The notes under the pieces were generated by a model. The model was not told where the DNA came from. It saw nothing but the letters and a program-made list of their open reading frames with translations, and ran no database searches. A stretch of 15,554 nucleotides of DNA from an uncultured Propioniciclava sp. Its GTDB lineage: Bacteria; Actinomycetota; Actinomycetes; Propionibacteriales; Propionibacteriaceae. The position numbers and the translations under genes were made by a program. Positions 7,116-15,437 of this stretch are shown here, in pieces. The stretch spans positions 1 through 15,554 of the forward strand of contig CALMPQ010000479.1 of NCBI GenBank assembly GCA_937872005.1, written 5' to 3'. Numbering within the stretch: the stretch's first letter is position 1; each line of letters starts with the position of its first letter.

Positions 7116-8869
7116 GAGGCGAAGTCGGCAAGATGCTGCGGTCGCCGATGGTGCTCATCGTCGGGCTCGTCACCGCCTGGTTCATCGTCGCCTTCCTCAT
7201 CGTGCCCAACGTCGAACTGCTCCAGTCCGTGTTCGCGCCCAAGGAGGGCCTCAGCGCCTGGGAGAAGCTGGCCCGCTCGCGTCCGGCGCAGCGGTCGCTG
7301 GTCAACAGCCTGATCCTGGCCGTGGTGCTGTCGATCACCGTCAACGCGGTGGGCGTCTTCATCGTGCTGGTCACCCGCTACTACGACATCAAGGGCGCGA
7401 GGTTCCTCTGGCTGGGGTACGCGACCACGCTCGTCTACGGCGGCATCGTGCTCGTGTCGGGCTACAAGTTCCTCTACGGGCCCAACGGCATGCTGACCTC
7501 GGCGCTCACGACGATCGTCCCGGTGCTGGACCGCGAATGGTTCTCGGGCGCCGCCGCGGTCATCTTCGTGATGACGTTCGCCACCACCGGCAACCACCTG
7601 CTGTTCCTCACCTCGTCGATGGCCAAGGTCGACTACCAGACGGTCGAGGCCGCCCAGCAGATGGGCGCCTCCGACGGCACCATCCTGTGGCGGATCGTCC
7701 TGCCCGTGCTGAAGCCCACGCTGTTCGCCATCACGATCCTCACCTTCCTGGGCGGCCTCGGTGCCCTGGCCGCGCCGCAGATCCTCGGCGGGCGAGATTT
7801 CCAGACCATCGCCCCGATGATCCTCACGTTCGCCAACGCCCCGGGCTCACGTGACCTCGCGGCGTCCCTGGCCTTGATCCTGGCGGCGGTCACGATGCTG
7901 TTGCTGCTCGTGCTGAACCGGCTCGAGCGCGGCGGCACCTACTTCTCGGTGTCGAAGGTGCCGGTCGCCCTGGTCAAGCAGAAGATCAACAACCCGGTGG
8001 CGAACGTGGTCGTGCACGTGCTGGCCTACCTGCTGTTCCTCATCTACGTGCTGCCGCCGGCGCTCATCGTCATCTTCTCGTTCACCAACGCCGAGTCGAT
8101 CGCTTTCGCCCGCCTGTCCCTGGACGCCTTCACCCTCGACAACTACATCACCGTGCTGACCAACCCCGCGGCGTCCTGGCCGTTCGTGGTCTCGGTCGGC
8201 TACTCGGCGGCGGCCGCCGGCATCGTCATCGTGTTCATCCTGTTCGTGGCGCGCATCATCTCGCGCTACCGCAACCGCATCACGGCCACGGTCGAATACC
8301 TGCTGCACATCCCGTGGGTCATGCCCGGCGTCATGATGGCCCTGGGGCTCATCATCGCCTACGACCACGCCAACCCGCTGGTGGGTGGCTGGGTGCTCAC
8401 CGGCACCGTGGTGATCCTCGGCCTGGCCTATGTCATCGGCAAGGTGCCGTTCACCCTGCGCATGCTCAAGGCCGCGTTCACGGGCATCAACCAGAGCCTG
8501 GAGGAGGCGGCGTCCATGCTCGGGGCCAGCCAGTTCTACACCTTCCGGCGCGTCCTGCTGCCGCTGGTGTTGCCGGCCGCGGCCGCGATCACCGCCCTGA
8601 ACTTCAACTCCATGCTCGACGACTACGACATGGCCGTGTTCCTGGCCCACCCCTTCTACCAACCGCTCGGCATCTTCATCAAGAACGCCACCGAGGGTGA
8701 AACCCAGGGCGACACGACGGCGATCACATTCGTCTACGCGGTCGTGCTGATGGTCATCTCGGGGCTCACCATGTACCTCGTCTACGGTCGCACCGCGTCC
8801 GGAAAGAAGCGCCGCATCCGCCGGTGCCGCATCATCGTCGACACCGCCAAGCAGGAGGCCACCTCATGA
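7112..8869 (+). CDS. Fused (tandem) ABC importer permease, 12 transmembrane helices
   Basis: A protein of 585 residues with two homologous six-helix halves in one chain, as in FbpB, AfuB and ThiP. Each half has a cytoplasmic EAA loop that docks on the ATPase: VEAAQQMGASDGTILWRIVLP near residue 178, and EEAASMLGASQFYTFRRVLLP near residue 463. Helices begin at about residue 10 (VLIVGLVTAWFIVAFLIV) and end near residue 565, followed by a basic tail. It forms the complete channel, so no second permease gene is needed. It overlaps the ATPase before it and the phosphodiesterase after it, both by ATGA. The architecture is of the importer (type I) class. The substrate is not determined. Confidence 0.93.
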
Positions 8870-9732
8870 TCGGACACCCGCAGTACGTCGACACCAACGC
8901 CGCGTTGGTGGCCCTGCTGGAGCGTCGGCGTCCGGCCATCGCGGTGCACCGGGGGTCGGGTCGCGGCAGCATCGCCGAAAACACCGCCAAGGGCATTCGG
9001 GCCGCCGAGGTGGAGGGTGCCGACATCGTCGAGATCGACATCGTGTCGTCCACCGACGGGGAGTTCTTCCTGTTCCACGACGGCTACGAGCCGATGGCGT
9101 TCCGCATCGCGGAGAACATCACGACCCTGTCGTCGGCCCAGATCGACGAGCTGAACTACGGGTGGTGCATCGAGCAGCCGGGGGCCTACCCCGTCGAGCG
9201 GCTCCTCGACGTGCTCGAGGCGTTCCCCGGGACGTTCTTCAACGTCGACCGCTCGTGGCGGTGGTGGCCGCGGCTGCTCGACGTCATGGCCGAGCACGGG
9301 AGCGTCGGGCACCTGCTCGTGAAGTCCCCGATCGTCCCGGACGCCGTGGCCGCGCTCAGCGCCCACCCGGCCCCGTTCCCCTACATCCCCATCGTGCGGA
9401 CGCCCGAGGAGGTCGAGGCGGTCATCGCCGACGAGGGGCTCAACACGGTCGGCTTCGAGCTGCTCGCCCAGACGGCTGATGACCCCTTCTGCGACGTCGC
9501 CTACTTGTCGGCGCTGCGCGAGCGTGGGTTCGCGCTGCTGCTGAACGCGCTCAACCTGGGCAACCGGGTGCCGCTGTACGCGGGATTCGACGACGAGACG
9601 TCCATGCTGGTCGACCCGGACGCCGGGTGGGGTGAACTCGTCCGGCGGGGGGCCGGCATCATCCAGACCGACTGGCCGGGCCCGCTGAAGGCGTATCTGG
9701 AGTCCTTTGAACCCATGGGGGCACTAGCCTGA
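8866..9732 (+). CDS. Cytosolic glycerophosphodiester phosphodiesterase family protein
   Basis: TIM-barrel phosphodiesterase of 288 residues. The GDPD pattern is complete: His28-Arg29-Gly30, Glu38-Asn39-Thr40, metal and catalytic Glu56, Asp58 and His71 (VEIDIVSSTDGEFFLFHDG), and the C-terminal TDWPGPLKAYL signature. Family enzymes split glycerophosphodiesters into glycerol 3-phosphate and an alcohol. There is no signal peptide, so it should act in the cytoplasm on an imported substrate, as UgpQ does with the Ugp transporter. The start ATG 8866 overlaps the permease stop (ATGA) and follows AGGAGG at 8853-8858. The first residues of the longer open frame are antisense-like and were left out. Exact substrate specificity cannot be read from the sequence. 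Confidence 0.9.
   Translation: MIGHPQYVDTNAALVALLERRRPAIAVHRGSGRGSIAENTAKGIRAAEVEGADIVEIDIVSSTDGEFFLFHDGYEPMAFRIAENITTLSSAQIDELNYGWCIEQPGAYPVERLLDVLEAFPGTFFNVDRSWRWWPRLLDVMAEHGSVGHLLVKSPIVPDAVAALSAHPAPFPYIPIVRTPEEVEAVIADEGLNTVGFELLAQTADDPFCDVAYLSALRERGFALLLNALNLGNRVPLYAGFDDETSMLVDPDAGWGELVRRGAGIIQTDWPGPLKAYLESFEPMGALA
9725..9730 (+). promoter_or_regulatory. Probable -10 box of a leaderless lacI-type transcript
   Basis: TAGCCT overlaps the end of the phosphodiesterase gene and lies six bases before the regulator ATG, which has no good Shine-Dalgarno. This suggests the regulator has its own leaderless promoter besides read-through from the importer operon. No -35 box was identified. Confidence 0.45.
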
Positions 9733-9736
9733 GCGC

Positions 9737-10777
9737 ATGGACGCCGTGACCCCCTCACCCCTGGGCGTCACGATGGACGACGTGGCCACCAGGGCCGGTG
9801 TGTCGCGGGCGACCGTGTCGCGGGTGCTGGGCGGCCGGGTGCAGGTGTCCGCGCGCGCCCGGGAACAGGTGCTGCGGGCCATCAACGAGCTCGGGTACGT
9901 CCCCAACCTGGCCGCCAGCCAACTGGCCAGCGGGGCGTCCTCGGTCGTCGGGCTGCTGCTGCGCGACCCGCGCAACCCCACCTACGGGCTCCTGCACAGC
10001 CGCCTGCAGCAGGAGACGACCGACGCCGAACTGCAACTGGTGACCGTCGTGCCGTCGGTGGCCCAGCGCGCCGAGTTCGAAGCCAGCAGCCTGCAACGCC
10101 TGCTCGGGCTGCGCGTGGGAGGCCTGTTCGTGGCCACCGGTGTGCTGCAGTCCGACCTGCTCACGCCGTTCCTGTCCGCGGTGCCCGTCGTGTCGGTCGG
10201 ACGCGTGGAACTGGACCCGCGCATCCACGCCGTCTCCTACGACGAGGACGCCCACGGCGCCCTGCTCGCCGACCGGGTGGTGGCCCACGGCCATCGGCGC
10301 GTGGCCGTGCTCGTGACCGGCCCCGAGGTGTCGACGGCCGAGAACCGACGCTCGCTCGCGATCGTCACGCGGTTGCAGGAACGGGGCGCCGAGGTGCTGG
10401 AGTTCGAGGCCCACCAGTTCGGCGTCTCGGGCGAGCGCGACGACGAGATCATCCGGGTGGCCCGGGAAGGTGGCGTCACCGCCGCCATGTTCCCGAGCGA
10501 CTGGCGGGCCATCCACTTCCTCGAGATCGCGGTGAAGGCTGGCGTCCGCGTGCCCGACGACCTGTCGGTCACCGGCTGTGACGGCATCGCGCCCGGCCTG
10601 CCGTTGTTGGGGTTGGCGACGATTCGCGTGCCCGTCGAGACGGTGGCCCGCCGCGGCGTCGAGGTCATGCGTCAACTCATGGACGCCCCCGAGCCGGTCC
10701 GGGCCCGCCACGAGTTGCACCGCGGTTACCTCATCGACGGGACGACCCTGTCGGTGCCGCCGCTGGCCGGCGCCTGA
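9737..10777 (+). CDS. LacI/GalR-family transcriptional regulator
   Basis: Regulator of 346 residues. The N-terminal LacI helix-turn-helix (TMDDVATRAGVSRATVSRVLGG, about residues 12-33) is followed by the hinge GYVPNLAASQLASG, then a periplasmic-binding-protein-like sensor domain (SSVVGLLLRDPRNPTYGLLH to the end). Such proteins normally repress the neighbouring uptake genes until a small ligand binds. A matching operator-like site lies at 4813-4826 in front of the first gene of this operon. It starts four bases after the phosphodiesterase stop. An internal ATG at 9773 (MDDVATRAG) is an alternative start, but the leaderless-type TAGCCT box favours 9737. The ligand is probably the imported substrate or its product (inference). 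Confidence 0.93.
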   Translation: MDAVTPSPLGVTMDDVATRAGVSRATVSRVLGGRVQVSARAREQVLRAINELGYVPNLAASQLASGASSVVGLLLRDPRNPTYGLLHSRLQQETTDAELQLVTVVPSVAQRAEFEASSLQRLLGLRVGGLFVATGVLQSDLLTPFLSAVPVVSVGRVELDPRIHAVSYDEDAHGALLADRVVAHGHRRVAVLVTGPEVSTAENRRSLAIVTRLQERGAEVLEFEAHQFGVSGERDDEIIRVAREGGVTAAMFPSDWRAIHFLEIAVKAGVRVPDDLSVTGCDGIAPGLPLLGLATIRVPVETVARRGVEVMRQLMDAPEPVRARHELHRGYLIDGTTLSVPPLAGA

Positions 10778-10825
10778 AAGGTGACGGACGGCTTGGTGAG
10801 CGCCGACCGACAGAAATCGCCTGCC

Positions 10826-11635
10826 TCAGAGGAGCTCGCGCAACCACTCCACCTGGGCGGCATGGGAGGCCGCGTCACCGGGGGTCTCCAGGATCGTCGC
10901 GGTGTTCGCCTCGCGCACGACCTCGACGAGGAACTCCGGGTCGACCTGGCCCAGCCCCAGCACCTCGTGGCGGTCGGCACCTGAGCCCGCGGCGTCCCGG
11001 GAGTCGTTGAGGTGCACCAGGTCGATGCGCCCGGTGATGCCCTTGATCGTGTCGACCAGCCCCGACGGGTCGAGCCCGCCGGCGTGCGCGTGGCAGGTGT
11101 CGAGGCAGAAACCGACGTTCTCGAAGCCCTCGGCGCCGGAGATGGCGTCCCACAGCTGGGCGATGCGGTCGAGGTGGCGGGCCATCGCGTTGGCGCCGCC
11201 GGCGGTGTTCTCGATGAGGATCGGCACGGTGAGGTCGAGCCCGTCGATCGCCTTGCGCCAGTTGTCGAACCCGACCGCCGGGTCGTCGCCGGCACCCACG
11301 TGGCCGCCGTGCACGATGACCCCGCGCGCGCCCACCTCGGTGGCCAGCTTCACCTGTCGGGCGAGGATCTGCCGTGACGGGATCCGGATCCGGTTGTTGG
11401 TCGTCGCCACGTTGATGACGTAGGGCGCATGGATGTACAGCCCCACCCCGGCCGCCTGGGCGTCCGCCTTCAACCCGGCGGCGCCGCCCGGGTGGTCGAC
11501 CGCATGGCCCTTCCAGGCCTGCGGGTCGCCGATGAAGGTCTGCATGATCGCGAACCCCCCGGACGCCGCGTGCTCCAGCGGGTGGTGGTCGGCGTGGGCG
11601 CCGACCACGATCCCTGAGCCTGGCGAAGGGGTCAC
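10826..11635 (-). CDS. nfo: Endonuclease IV (AP endonuclease family)
   Basis: TIM-barrel, tri-zinc apurinic/apyrimidinic endonuclease of 269 residues (E. coli Nfo has 285), acting in base-excision repair. Metal-ligand motifs in order: IVVGAHADHHPLEHA, YIHAPYVINVA, GVIVHGGHVG, ILIENTAGG, GFCLDTCHAHAGG, LVHLNDSRD and ILETPG. All the expected His, Glu and Asp positions are present, so it looks functional. The GTG start at 11633-11635 overlaps the stop of the ACT-domain gene (GTGA). The first residues VTPSPGSG are encoded by a dispersed-repeat-like sequence (11612-11630). It converges on the lacI-type gene with only 48 bases between them and no clear terminator. A decayed paralogue lies at about 4569-4785. 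Confidence 0.9.
   Translation of the reverse strand: MTPSPGSGIVVGAHADHHPLEHAASGGFAIMQTFIGDPQAWKGHAVDHPGGAAGLKADAQAAGVGLYIHAPYVINVATTNNRIRIPSRQILARQVKLATEVGARGVIVHGGHVGAGDDPAVGFDNWRKAIDGLDLTVPILIENTAGGANAMARHLDRIAQLWDAISGAEGFENVGFCLDTCHAHAGGLDPSGLVDTIKGITGRIDLVHLNDSRDAAGSGADRHEVLGLGQVDPEFLVEVVREANTATILETPGDAASHAAQVEWLRELL
11612..11630 (-). repeat. Dispersed short repeat-like element inside the nfo start
   Basis: The minus strand reads CCCTTCGCCAGGCTCAGGG, one base away from CCCTTCGACAGGCTCAGGG, a short interspersed motif I recall from many GC-rich bacterial genomes. The outer CCCT/AGGG ends are inverted. It covers codons 2-8 of endonuclease IV, so it has either been captured into the coding sequence or was inserted at the junction with the ACT-domain gene. 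Only one copy is visible in this window. Confidence 0.45.
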
Positions 11636-12015
11636 GACTCCAACCCGCCCAGCACCTCGACGGCCTCGTCGACCGAGTCCTTCGGGACGAGCAGATGGTC
11701 GTGGTAGAACCCCGCCAGCACGTTGCACGAGATGCCCACGCGGGCCAGCGCCGTCGCGACGGCCGCGGTCACGCCCACCGAGCTGAGCGAGGTGTGTGCC
11801 TGCAGCGTGATCCAGCCGAACACCTCCTCGTAGGCGTAGCCGTTCTCGTCGGCGATGCCCTGGTCGAGCACGAGGGTGACGCCCTCGTCCTCGACGATGC
11901 GGGCGTGCGCCTCGATGTCGGGGGGCGTCGGCACCGTCACGTACACGAAGGAACCCTGGCGCACGCTCGGGCGCAGCGCCCCGAGGATCTCGTGCAGGTT
12001 GGTCAGTCCGGCCAT
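11632..12015 (-). CDS. ACT-domain protein, COG3602-like (ACT_3 / ACT_7)
   Basis: A small cytoplasmic protein of 127 residues with two tandem ACT-type halves. The first is GSFVYVTVPTPPDIEAHARIVEDEGVTLVLDQ. The second is AYEEVFGWITLQAHTSLSSVGVTAAVATALARVGISCNVLAGFYHDHLLVPKD, whose YHDHLLVP ending is typical of this family. ACT domains usually bind amino acids and act as sensors. The exact role here is unknown. The start is ATG 12013-12015 with a TAGACT box six bases upstream and no Shine-Dalgarno, so the message is probably leaderless. Its stop overlaps the nfo start, so the two are likely co-translated although no functional link is obvious. It diverges from the nucleotidyltransferase pair across a 63-base gap. 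Confidence 0.85.
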   Translation of the reverse strand: MAGLTNLHEILGALRPSVRQGSFVYVTVPTPPDIEAHARIVEDEGVTLVLDQGIADENGYAYEEVFGWITLQAHTSLSSVGVTAAVATALARVGISCNVLAGFYHDHLLVPKDSVDEAVEVLGGLES

Positions 12016-12021
12016 GGCAGC

Positions 12022-12027
12022 AGTCTA
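12022..12027 (-). promoter_or_regulatory. Probable -10 box of the leaderless ACT-domain/nfo transcript
   Basis: TAGACT on the minus strand, six bases before the ATG of the ACT-domain gene, which has no Shine-Dalgarno. It has the same geometry as the TAGCCT boxes before pta and the lacI-type gene. Confidence 0.45.
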
Positions 12028-12078
12028 GGGAGCGACCGCCCCTCGGTGGTCTCGCTACTCTTTCCGCAAGGAGGAGCC

Positions 12079-12474
12079 ATGACCCAGCGCTGGTGGCCCA
12101 CGGTCGCCGAGACCGCCGCAGCTGTTGCTGATGAGTTGGCGCGCGGTGACGTCGACATGGCACTGCGCGTCCTCCTCGATGGGGTCAACCAGCTCCCGGA
12201 CGCCGCCGCTGCGGACGCCCTCGACGAAGCCGTGGCCGCACCCGCGACCACGGGCAGTGACCGGTGGGACACCCTGCTGGCTGCCTCCGTCCGGTATCGC
12301 CTGCACGCTCTCGGGATCTCCGCACCCGCCTGGACGCGCAAGGAGCCGCTCGAGACCTTCTGGTGGCCCGCCGCGCACAGCGCCGCCAAGGAGTACAACG
12401 ACATGGCGCACAGCCCGGCCGAACTCGTCCGGGTCGGCATCTTCATGGATGAGCGGGGGTACTCCTCGGCATGA
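12079..12474 (+). CDS. Small protein partnered with a nucleotidyltransferase; possible antitoxin
   Basis: A soluble protein of 131 residues without signal peptide or membrane segment. Recognisable blocks are a helical N-terminus (AETAAAVADELARGDVDMALRVLLDGVNQL), then SDRWDTLLAASVRYRLHALG, a WW-containing segment (LETFWWPAAHS) and a C-terminal HSPAELVRVGIFMDERG. I recall similar proteins directly upstream of GG/DxD nucleotidyltransferases in actinobacteria, where they are suggested to be antitoxins or regulators. The start ATG 12079 has a strong AAGGAGGAG (12068-12076). A TACTCT at 12056-12061 could be a -10 box. Its stop overlaps the nucleotidyltransferase start (ATGA), typical of a co-dependent pair. 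The biochemical role is not known. Confidence 0.78.
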   Translation: MTQRWWPTVAETAAAVADELARGDVDMALRVLLDGVNQLPDAAAADALDEAVAAPATTGSDRWDTLLAASVRYRLHALGISAPAWTRKEPLETFWWPAAHSAAKEYNDMAHSPAELVRVGIFMDERGYSSA

Positions 12475-13034
12475 GTTCCCTGTTCAACCGCGAGCAACTC
12501 CTCGCCCTGCTCCGTGAGGTGGGTGCCATCCTCGTCGGCCGCCGGGTCGAAGCCACGCTCTACGTGGTGGGCGGGGCGGCCATGGCGCTCCAGTTTGATG
12601 CCCGCCGGGTGACGAGGGACGTCGATGCGGCCATCCGCAGCGAGCGTGATGACGTGTCGGAGGCCATCGCGCTGGTTGCCGAGCGGCACGGTCTGGCCCC
12701 CGACTGGCTGTACGCGCGCGCCGCGGCCTTCCTGCCCGGAGAGCCCGACACGGAGGCCGCAGAGATCACGCTGCCCGGGCTCCGACTCGCCGTGGCCTCA
12801 CCCGAACACCTCATCGCCTTGAAGCTGCGGGCGTTGCGCGACCGCGACATCGACGACCTGGAGACGCTGTTCCGCCACGTCGGGATCACCGACCCGCGGC
12901 AGGCGGCGGCCATCCATGACAAGCTGTTCGACGACTCCCACATCGGATCGCTCGATCCCGACGAGGCGCTGTACGCCGCCCAACTGGTCTTCGACCGGGC
13001 GGCCGCGCGCGGGCGTCCGTTGGACCGCAGGTGA
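12471..13034 (+). CDS. Nucleotidyltransferase (AbiEii / DUF6036-like), possible toxin
   Basis: A protein of 187 residues with the minimal nucleotidyltransferase signature: YVVGGAAMALQFD (Gly34-Gly35) followed by VTRDVDAAI (Asp50 and Asp52 as the catalytic carboxylate pair). Further on is ASPEHLIALKLRALRDRDIDDLETL, the Lys/Arg-Asp-rich block shared with AbiEii and related toxins. Characterised relatives transfer nucleotides to tRNA or other acceptors and inhibit growth, held in check by an upstream partner. Here the partner would be the gene overlapping by four bases. The active-site residues look intact. Others in this superfamily have housekeeping or unknown roles, so toxin activity is inference. 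Confidence 0.82.
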   Translation: MSSLFNREQLLALLREVGAILVGRRVEATLYVVGGAAMALQFDARRVTRDVDAAIRSERDDVSEAIALVAERHGLAPDWLYARAAAFLPGEPDTEAAEITLPGLRLAVASPEHLIALKLRALRDRDIDDLETLFRHVGITDPRQAAAIHDKLFDDSHIGSLDPDEALYAAQLVFDRAAARGRPLDRR

Positions 13035-13053
13035 CACACAAAGGGGTAGTGCC

Positions 13054-14865
13054 ATGGACCAGACCCATCTCGCCGTTCGCTTCGCCGAGACCGCGAGCAA
13101 GCACGCGTCGCGCCCGGCGACCCGGATCAAGTCCGGCGAGGGCTGGCGGGTGCAGACCTACCGCGAGCTCAAGAAGCAGGTGGACGCCCTCGCCGCGCAC
13201 CTCATCGCCCAGGGCATCGAGCCCGGCGACCGCGTGCTGCTGCTGAGTAACAACCGGCCCGAGTGGAGCCTCGCCGACCTGGCGCTCATCACGATCCGGG
13301 CCGTGCCGGTGCCGATCTACCCCACGAGCACGCCCGAGCAGGTGCGCCACATCGCCGGCGACTCGGGCGCGGTCTTCGGCTTCGTCGAGAACGCCACGCT
13401 GCTCGACCGGGTCGCACCGGTCTGGGGCGAACTCCCCGACGTCCAGGGCATCTGGACCTTCGAGCCCACCTCCTCCGACGACGACCGCGTCCGCGCGCTG
13501 CGCGACGTGCTGGCCGAGCCGCTCCCCGAGGGCAGCGAGGCGGGCGTGCGGGACAGGCTGGCCGCGGCGTCCGGGGACGACCTGGCCTCGATCATCTACA
13601 CCTCGGGCACCACGGGTGAGCCGCGCGGGGCCGCGCTGACCCACGTGGGCTTCACGTTCGAGCTCGACGCCCTGAGCGCGTTCTTCGACATCACGCCCGA
13701 GGATTCGTCGCTCGCCTTCTTGCCCCTGAGCCACGCCCTCGAGCGCGCCTGGACCTACAAGGTGCTCACCGAGGGCTGCCTCAACACCTATGTCGCCGAC
13801 GCGCGCACGGTCGCGGACACCCTCGTCGATGCGCGCCCGACGATGTTCGTGTCGGTGCCGCGCCTCTACGAGAAGGTCTACCTCACGGTGCACCAGCGGG
13901 TCGCCGCGTCGCCGGCCAAGAAGAAGATCTTCGACTGGGCGATGGGCGTCGGTGCGGCCAGCCAGCACGCCTACCGCAAGGGACGCCGGCCCTCGGCCCT
14001 GCTGCGCGCCCAGTTGCCCATCGCCGACAAGCTCGTGTTCAAGGTGATTCGCGAGGCGCTCGGCGGGCCGAAGACCGTGATGGCCTGCGGCGGCGCCCCG
14101 CTGCGCAAGGAGATCGAGGAGTTCTTCTCGGCCGCCGGCATCCTGGTGTCGCAGGGGTATGGGCTGACCGAGGCGTCCCCGCTGGTGTCGTTCAACTCGC
14201 CCGGCGCATTCAAGTTCGGCACCGTCGGGCGGGTCGTGGTGGGTGGCGAGGTGAAGATCGCCGACGAGGGCGAGATCTGGTACCGCGGGCCGAACGTGAT
14301 GCAGGGCTACTGGAACTCCCCCGAGGCTTCGGCGGCGGCGGTCGACGACGAGGGCTGGCTGCACACCGGTGACGTGGGTTACGTCGACACGGATGGCTAC
14401 CTGGTCATCACCGACCGGATCAAGGACATCATCGTCACCTCGGGCGGCAAGAACATCGCCCCGGCGCCGATCGAGGGCATGATCCTGGCCGACCCCCTGT
14501 TCGAGCACGCGGTCGTGCTGGGCAACAACCGCCCCTTCGTGACGCTGCTCGTGCGCCCGTCGCTGCCCCACCTCGAGGAGCTCGCCGAGCGCCTCCAGGT
14601 GCGCTTCTCGGACGCCGCGGAGCTGGTGAACTCGCCCGAGGTCACCGAGGAGATCCGCCGGCGGGTCGCCGCGCTCACCGAGCGGCTGCCCAGCCAGGAG
14701 CGGATCAAGGACCTCCGTGTCGCGCTGGAGGAGTTCACCATGGAGAACGGGCTGCTCACGCCGACGCTCAAGGTGCGCCGCCGCCAGGTCGAGGAGCGCT
14801 TCTCGGCGCTCATCGAGGACATGTACGCCAAGGTTCAGGAGCGAAGGGCCCGCCACGGGCAGTAG
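13054..14865 (+). CDS. Long-chain fatty-acid--CoA ligase (FadD15-like AMP-forming synthetase)
   Basis: ANL-superfamily enzyme of 603 residues that activates fatty acids to acyl-CoA via an acyl-adenylate. Motifs: ATP/AMP loop IIYTSGTTGEPRGAALTH (about residues 181-198), YGLTEASPL (about 368-376), TGDVGYVDTDGYLVITDRIKDIIVTSGGKNIAP (about 440-472), and a C-terminal LTPTLKVRR carrying the expected adenylation lysine. Length and the inserted region between the first and second motifs fit the long/very-long-chain bacterial subgroup. ATG 13054 is chosen because AAAGGGG lies just upstream. The same frame is open further upstream only as an overlap with the nucleotidyltransferase gene. It begins 19 bases after that gene and may be read through from it, though no functional link is evident. 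Confidence 0.93.
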   Translation: MDQTHLAVRFAETASKHASRPATRIKSGEGWRVQTYRELKKQVDALAAHLIAQGIEPGDRVLLLSNNRPEWSLADLALITIRAVPVPIYPTSTPEQVRHIAGDSGAVFGFVENATLLDRVAPVWGELPDVQGIWTFEPTSSDDDRVRALRDVLAEPLPEGSEAGVRDRLAAASGDDLASIIYTSGTTGEPRGAALTHVGFTFELDALSAFFDITPEDSSLAFLPLSHALERAWTYKVLTEGCLNTYVADARTVADTLVDARPTMFVSVPRLYEKVYLTVHQRVAASPAKKKIFDWAMGVGAASQHAYRKGRRPSALLRAQLPIADKLVFKVIREALGGPKTVMACGGAPLRKEIEEFFSAAGILVSQGYGLTEASPLVSFNSPGAFKFGTVGRVVVGGEVKIADEGEIWYRGPNVMQGYWNSPEASAAAVDDEGWLHTGDVGYVDTDGYLVITDRIKDIIVTSGGKNIAPAPIEGMILADPLFEHAVVLGNNRPFVTLLVRPSLPHLEELAERLQVRFSDAAELVNSPEVTEEIRRRVAALTERLPSQERIKDLRVALEEFTMENGLLTPTLKVRRRQVEERFSALIEDMYAKVQERRARHGQ

Positions 14866-14871
14866 TTCTCT

Positions 14872-14897
14872 GCAACGCTGGGGCCATCCGCTGCGTG
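14872..14897 (+). promoter_or_regulatory. Candidate ECF-type promoter in front of the sigma factor
   Basis: GCAAC at 14872-14876, a 17-base spacer, then CGTG at 14894-14897. This matches the general ECF layout of an AAC-containing -35 and a CGT-containing -10. It lies directly upstream of an ECF sigma gene, so autoregulation is plausible. It also argues against translation starting at GTG 14895, which would lie inside the -10. Confidence 0.4.
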
Positions 14898-14930
14898 GAT
14901 GGGGGTGTGACCCTGGTGGAGGAGAGGCCC

Positions 14931-15437
14931 GTGACGCTGCAGGGCGAGGGGGCGGACACGTTCGAGGAGTACGTGCGCGAGCGCTCCGTCGCGCTCCAGC
15001 GGTTCGCGTACCTCGTCACACGCCACCCCGAGGACGCCCGTGACGCCGTCCAGGACGCACTCATCGGCCTGTGGCCCCGCTTCGACGAGGTGCGGGCACG
15101 AGGTGACGTGGACGCCTACGTCCACCGCTCGATCGTGAATGCCTCCGTCTCGCGCTGGCGCCGCACGCGCCGCTCCACCCCCGTCGAGGCGCCCGAGGAC
15201 CTGCCGCAGGCCGCGGCGTCCGGCTTCGAGGACGAGGTCGCCGACGCGGACGCCGCCTGGCGTCTGTGCGAGACCCTCGGTCCCGACCAGCGCGCGGCCG
15301 TCGTGCTGCGGTACTGGTCGGGCCTGAGCTTCGCCGAGATCGCCGACGTGCTCGGCTGCGCGGAGGCCACCGCGCGCAGCCACGTGCACCGCGCGCTGAC
15401 CCGGCTCCGCACGCAGTTGCTGGAGGACCCGCGATGA
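14931..15437 (+). CDS. SigE-family ECF RNA polymerase sigma factor
   Basis: Sigma factor of 168 residues. It has a region-2 domain (TFEEYVRERSVALQRFAYLVTRHPEDARDAVQDALIGLWPRFD) and a region-4 helix-turn-helix (LGPDQRAAVVLRYWSGLSFAEIADVLGCAEATARSHVHRALTRLR). The size and the Pro/Asp-rich linker match the actinobacterial SigE-like group (about 160-170 residues). GTG 14931 is chosen because GGAGGAG lies six bases upstream (14918-14924). In-frame GTGs at 14895, 14907 and 14916 are weaker alternatives without a ribosome binding site. The stop overlaps the next gene as ATGA, the usual position for an anti-sigma or membrane partner. The stimulus is unknown. Confidence 0.92.
   Translation: MTLQGEGADTFEEYVRERSVALQRFAYLVTRHPEDARDAVQDALIGLWPRFDEVRARGDVDAYVHRSIVNASVSRWRRTRRSTPVEAPEDLPQAAASGFEDEVADADAAWRLCETLGPDQRAAVVLRYWSGLSFAEIADVLGCAEATARSHVHRALTRLRTQLLEDPR

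Noticed and set aside
10778..10825. A terminator expected between the convergent lacI-type and nfo genes
   Set aside because: I looked for an inverted repeat in the 48 bases and found only four-pair stems, so none is called.
12886..14856. A 656-codon open frame on the minus strand opposite the acyl-CoA synthetase
   Set aside because: It is a compositional shadow of GC-rich coding: Arg/Gly/Asp/His-rich, no domain, no start signals, and fully antisense to a gene with intact ANL motifs.
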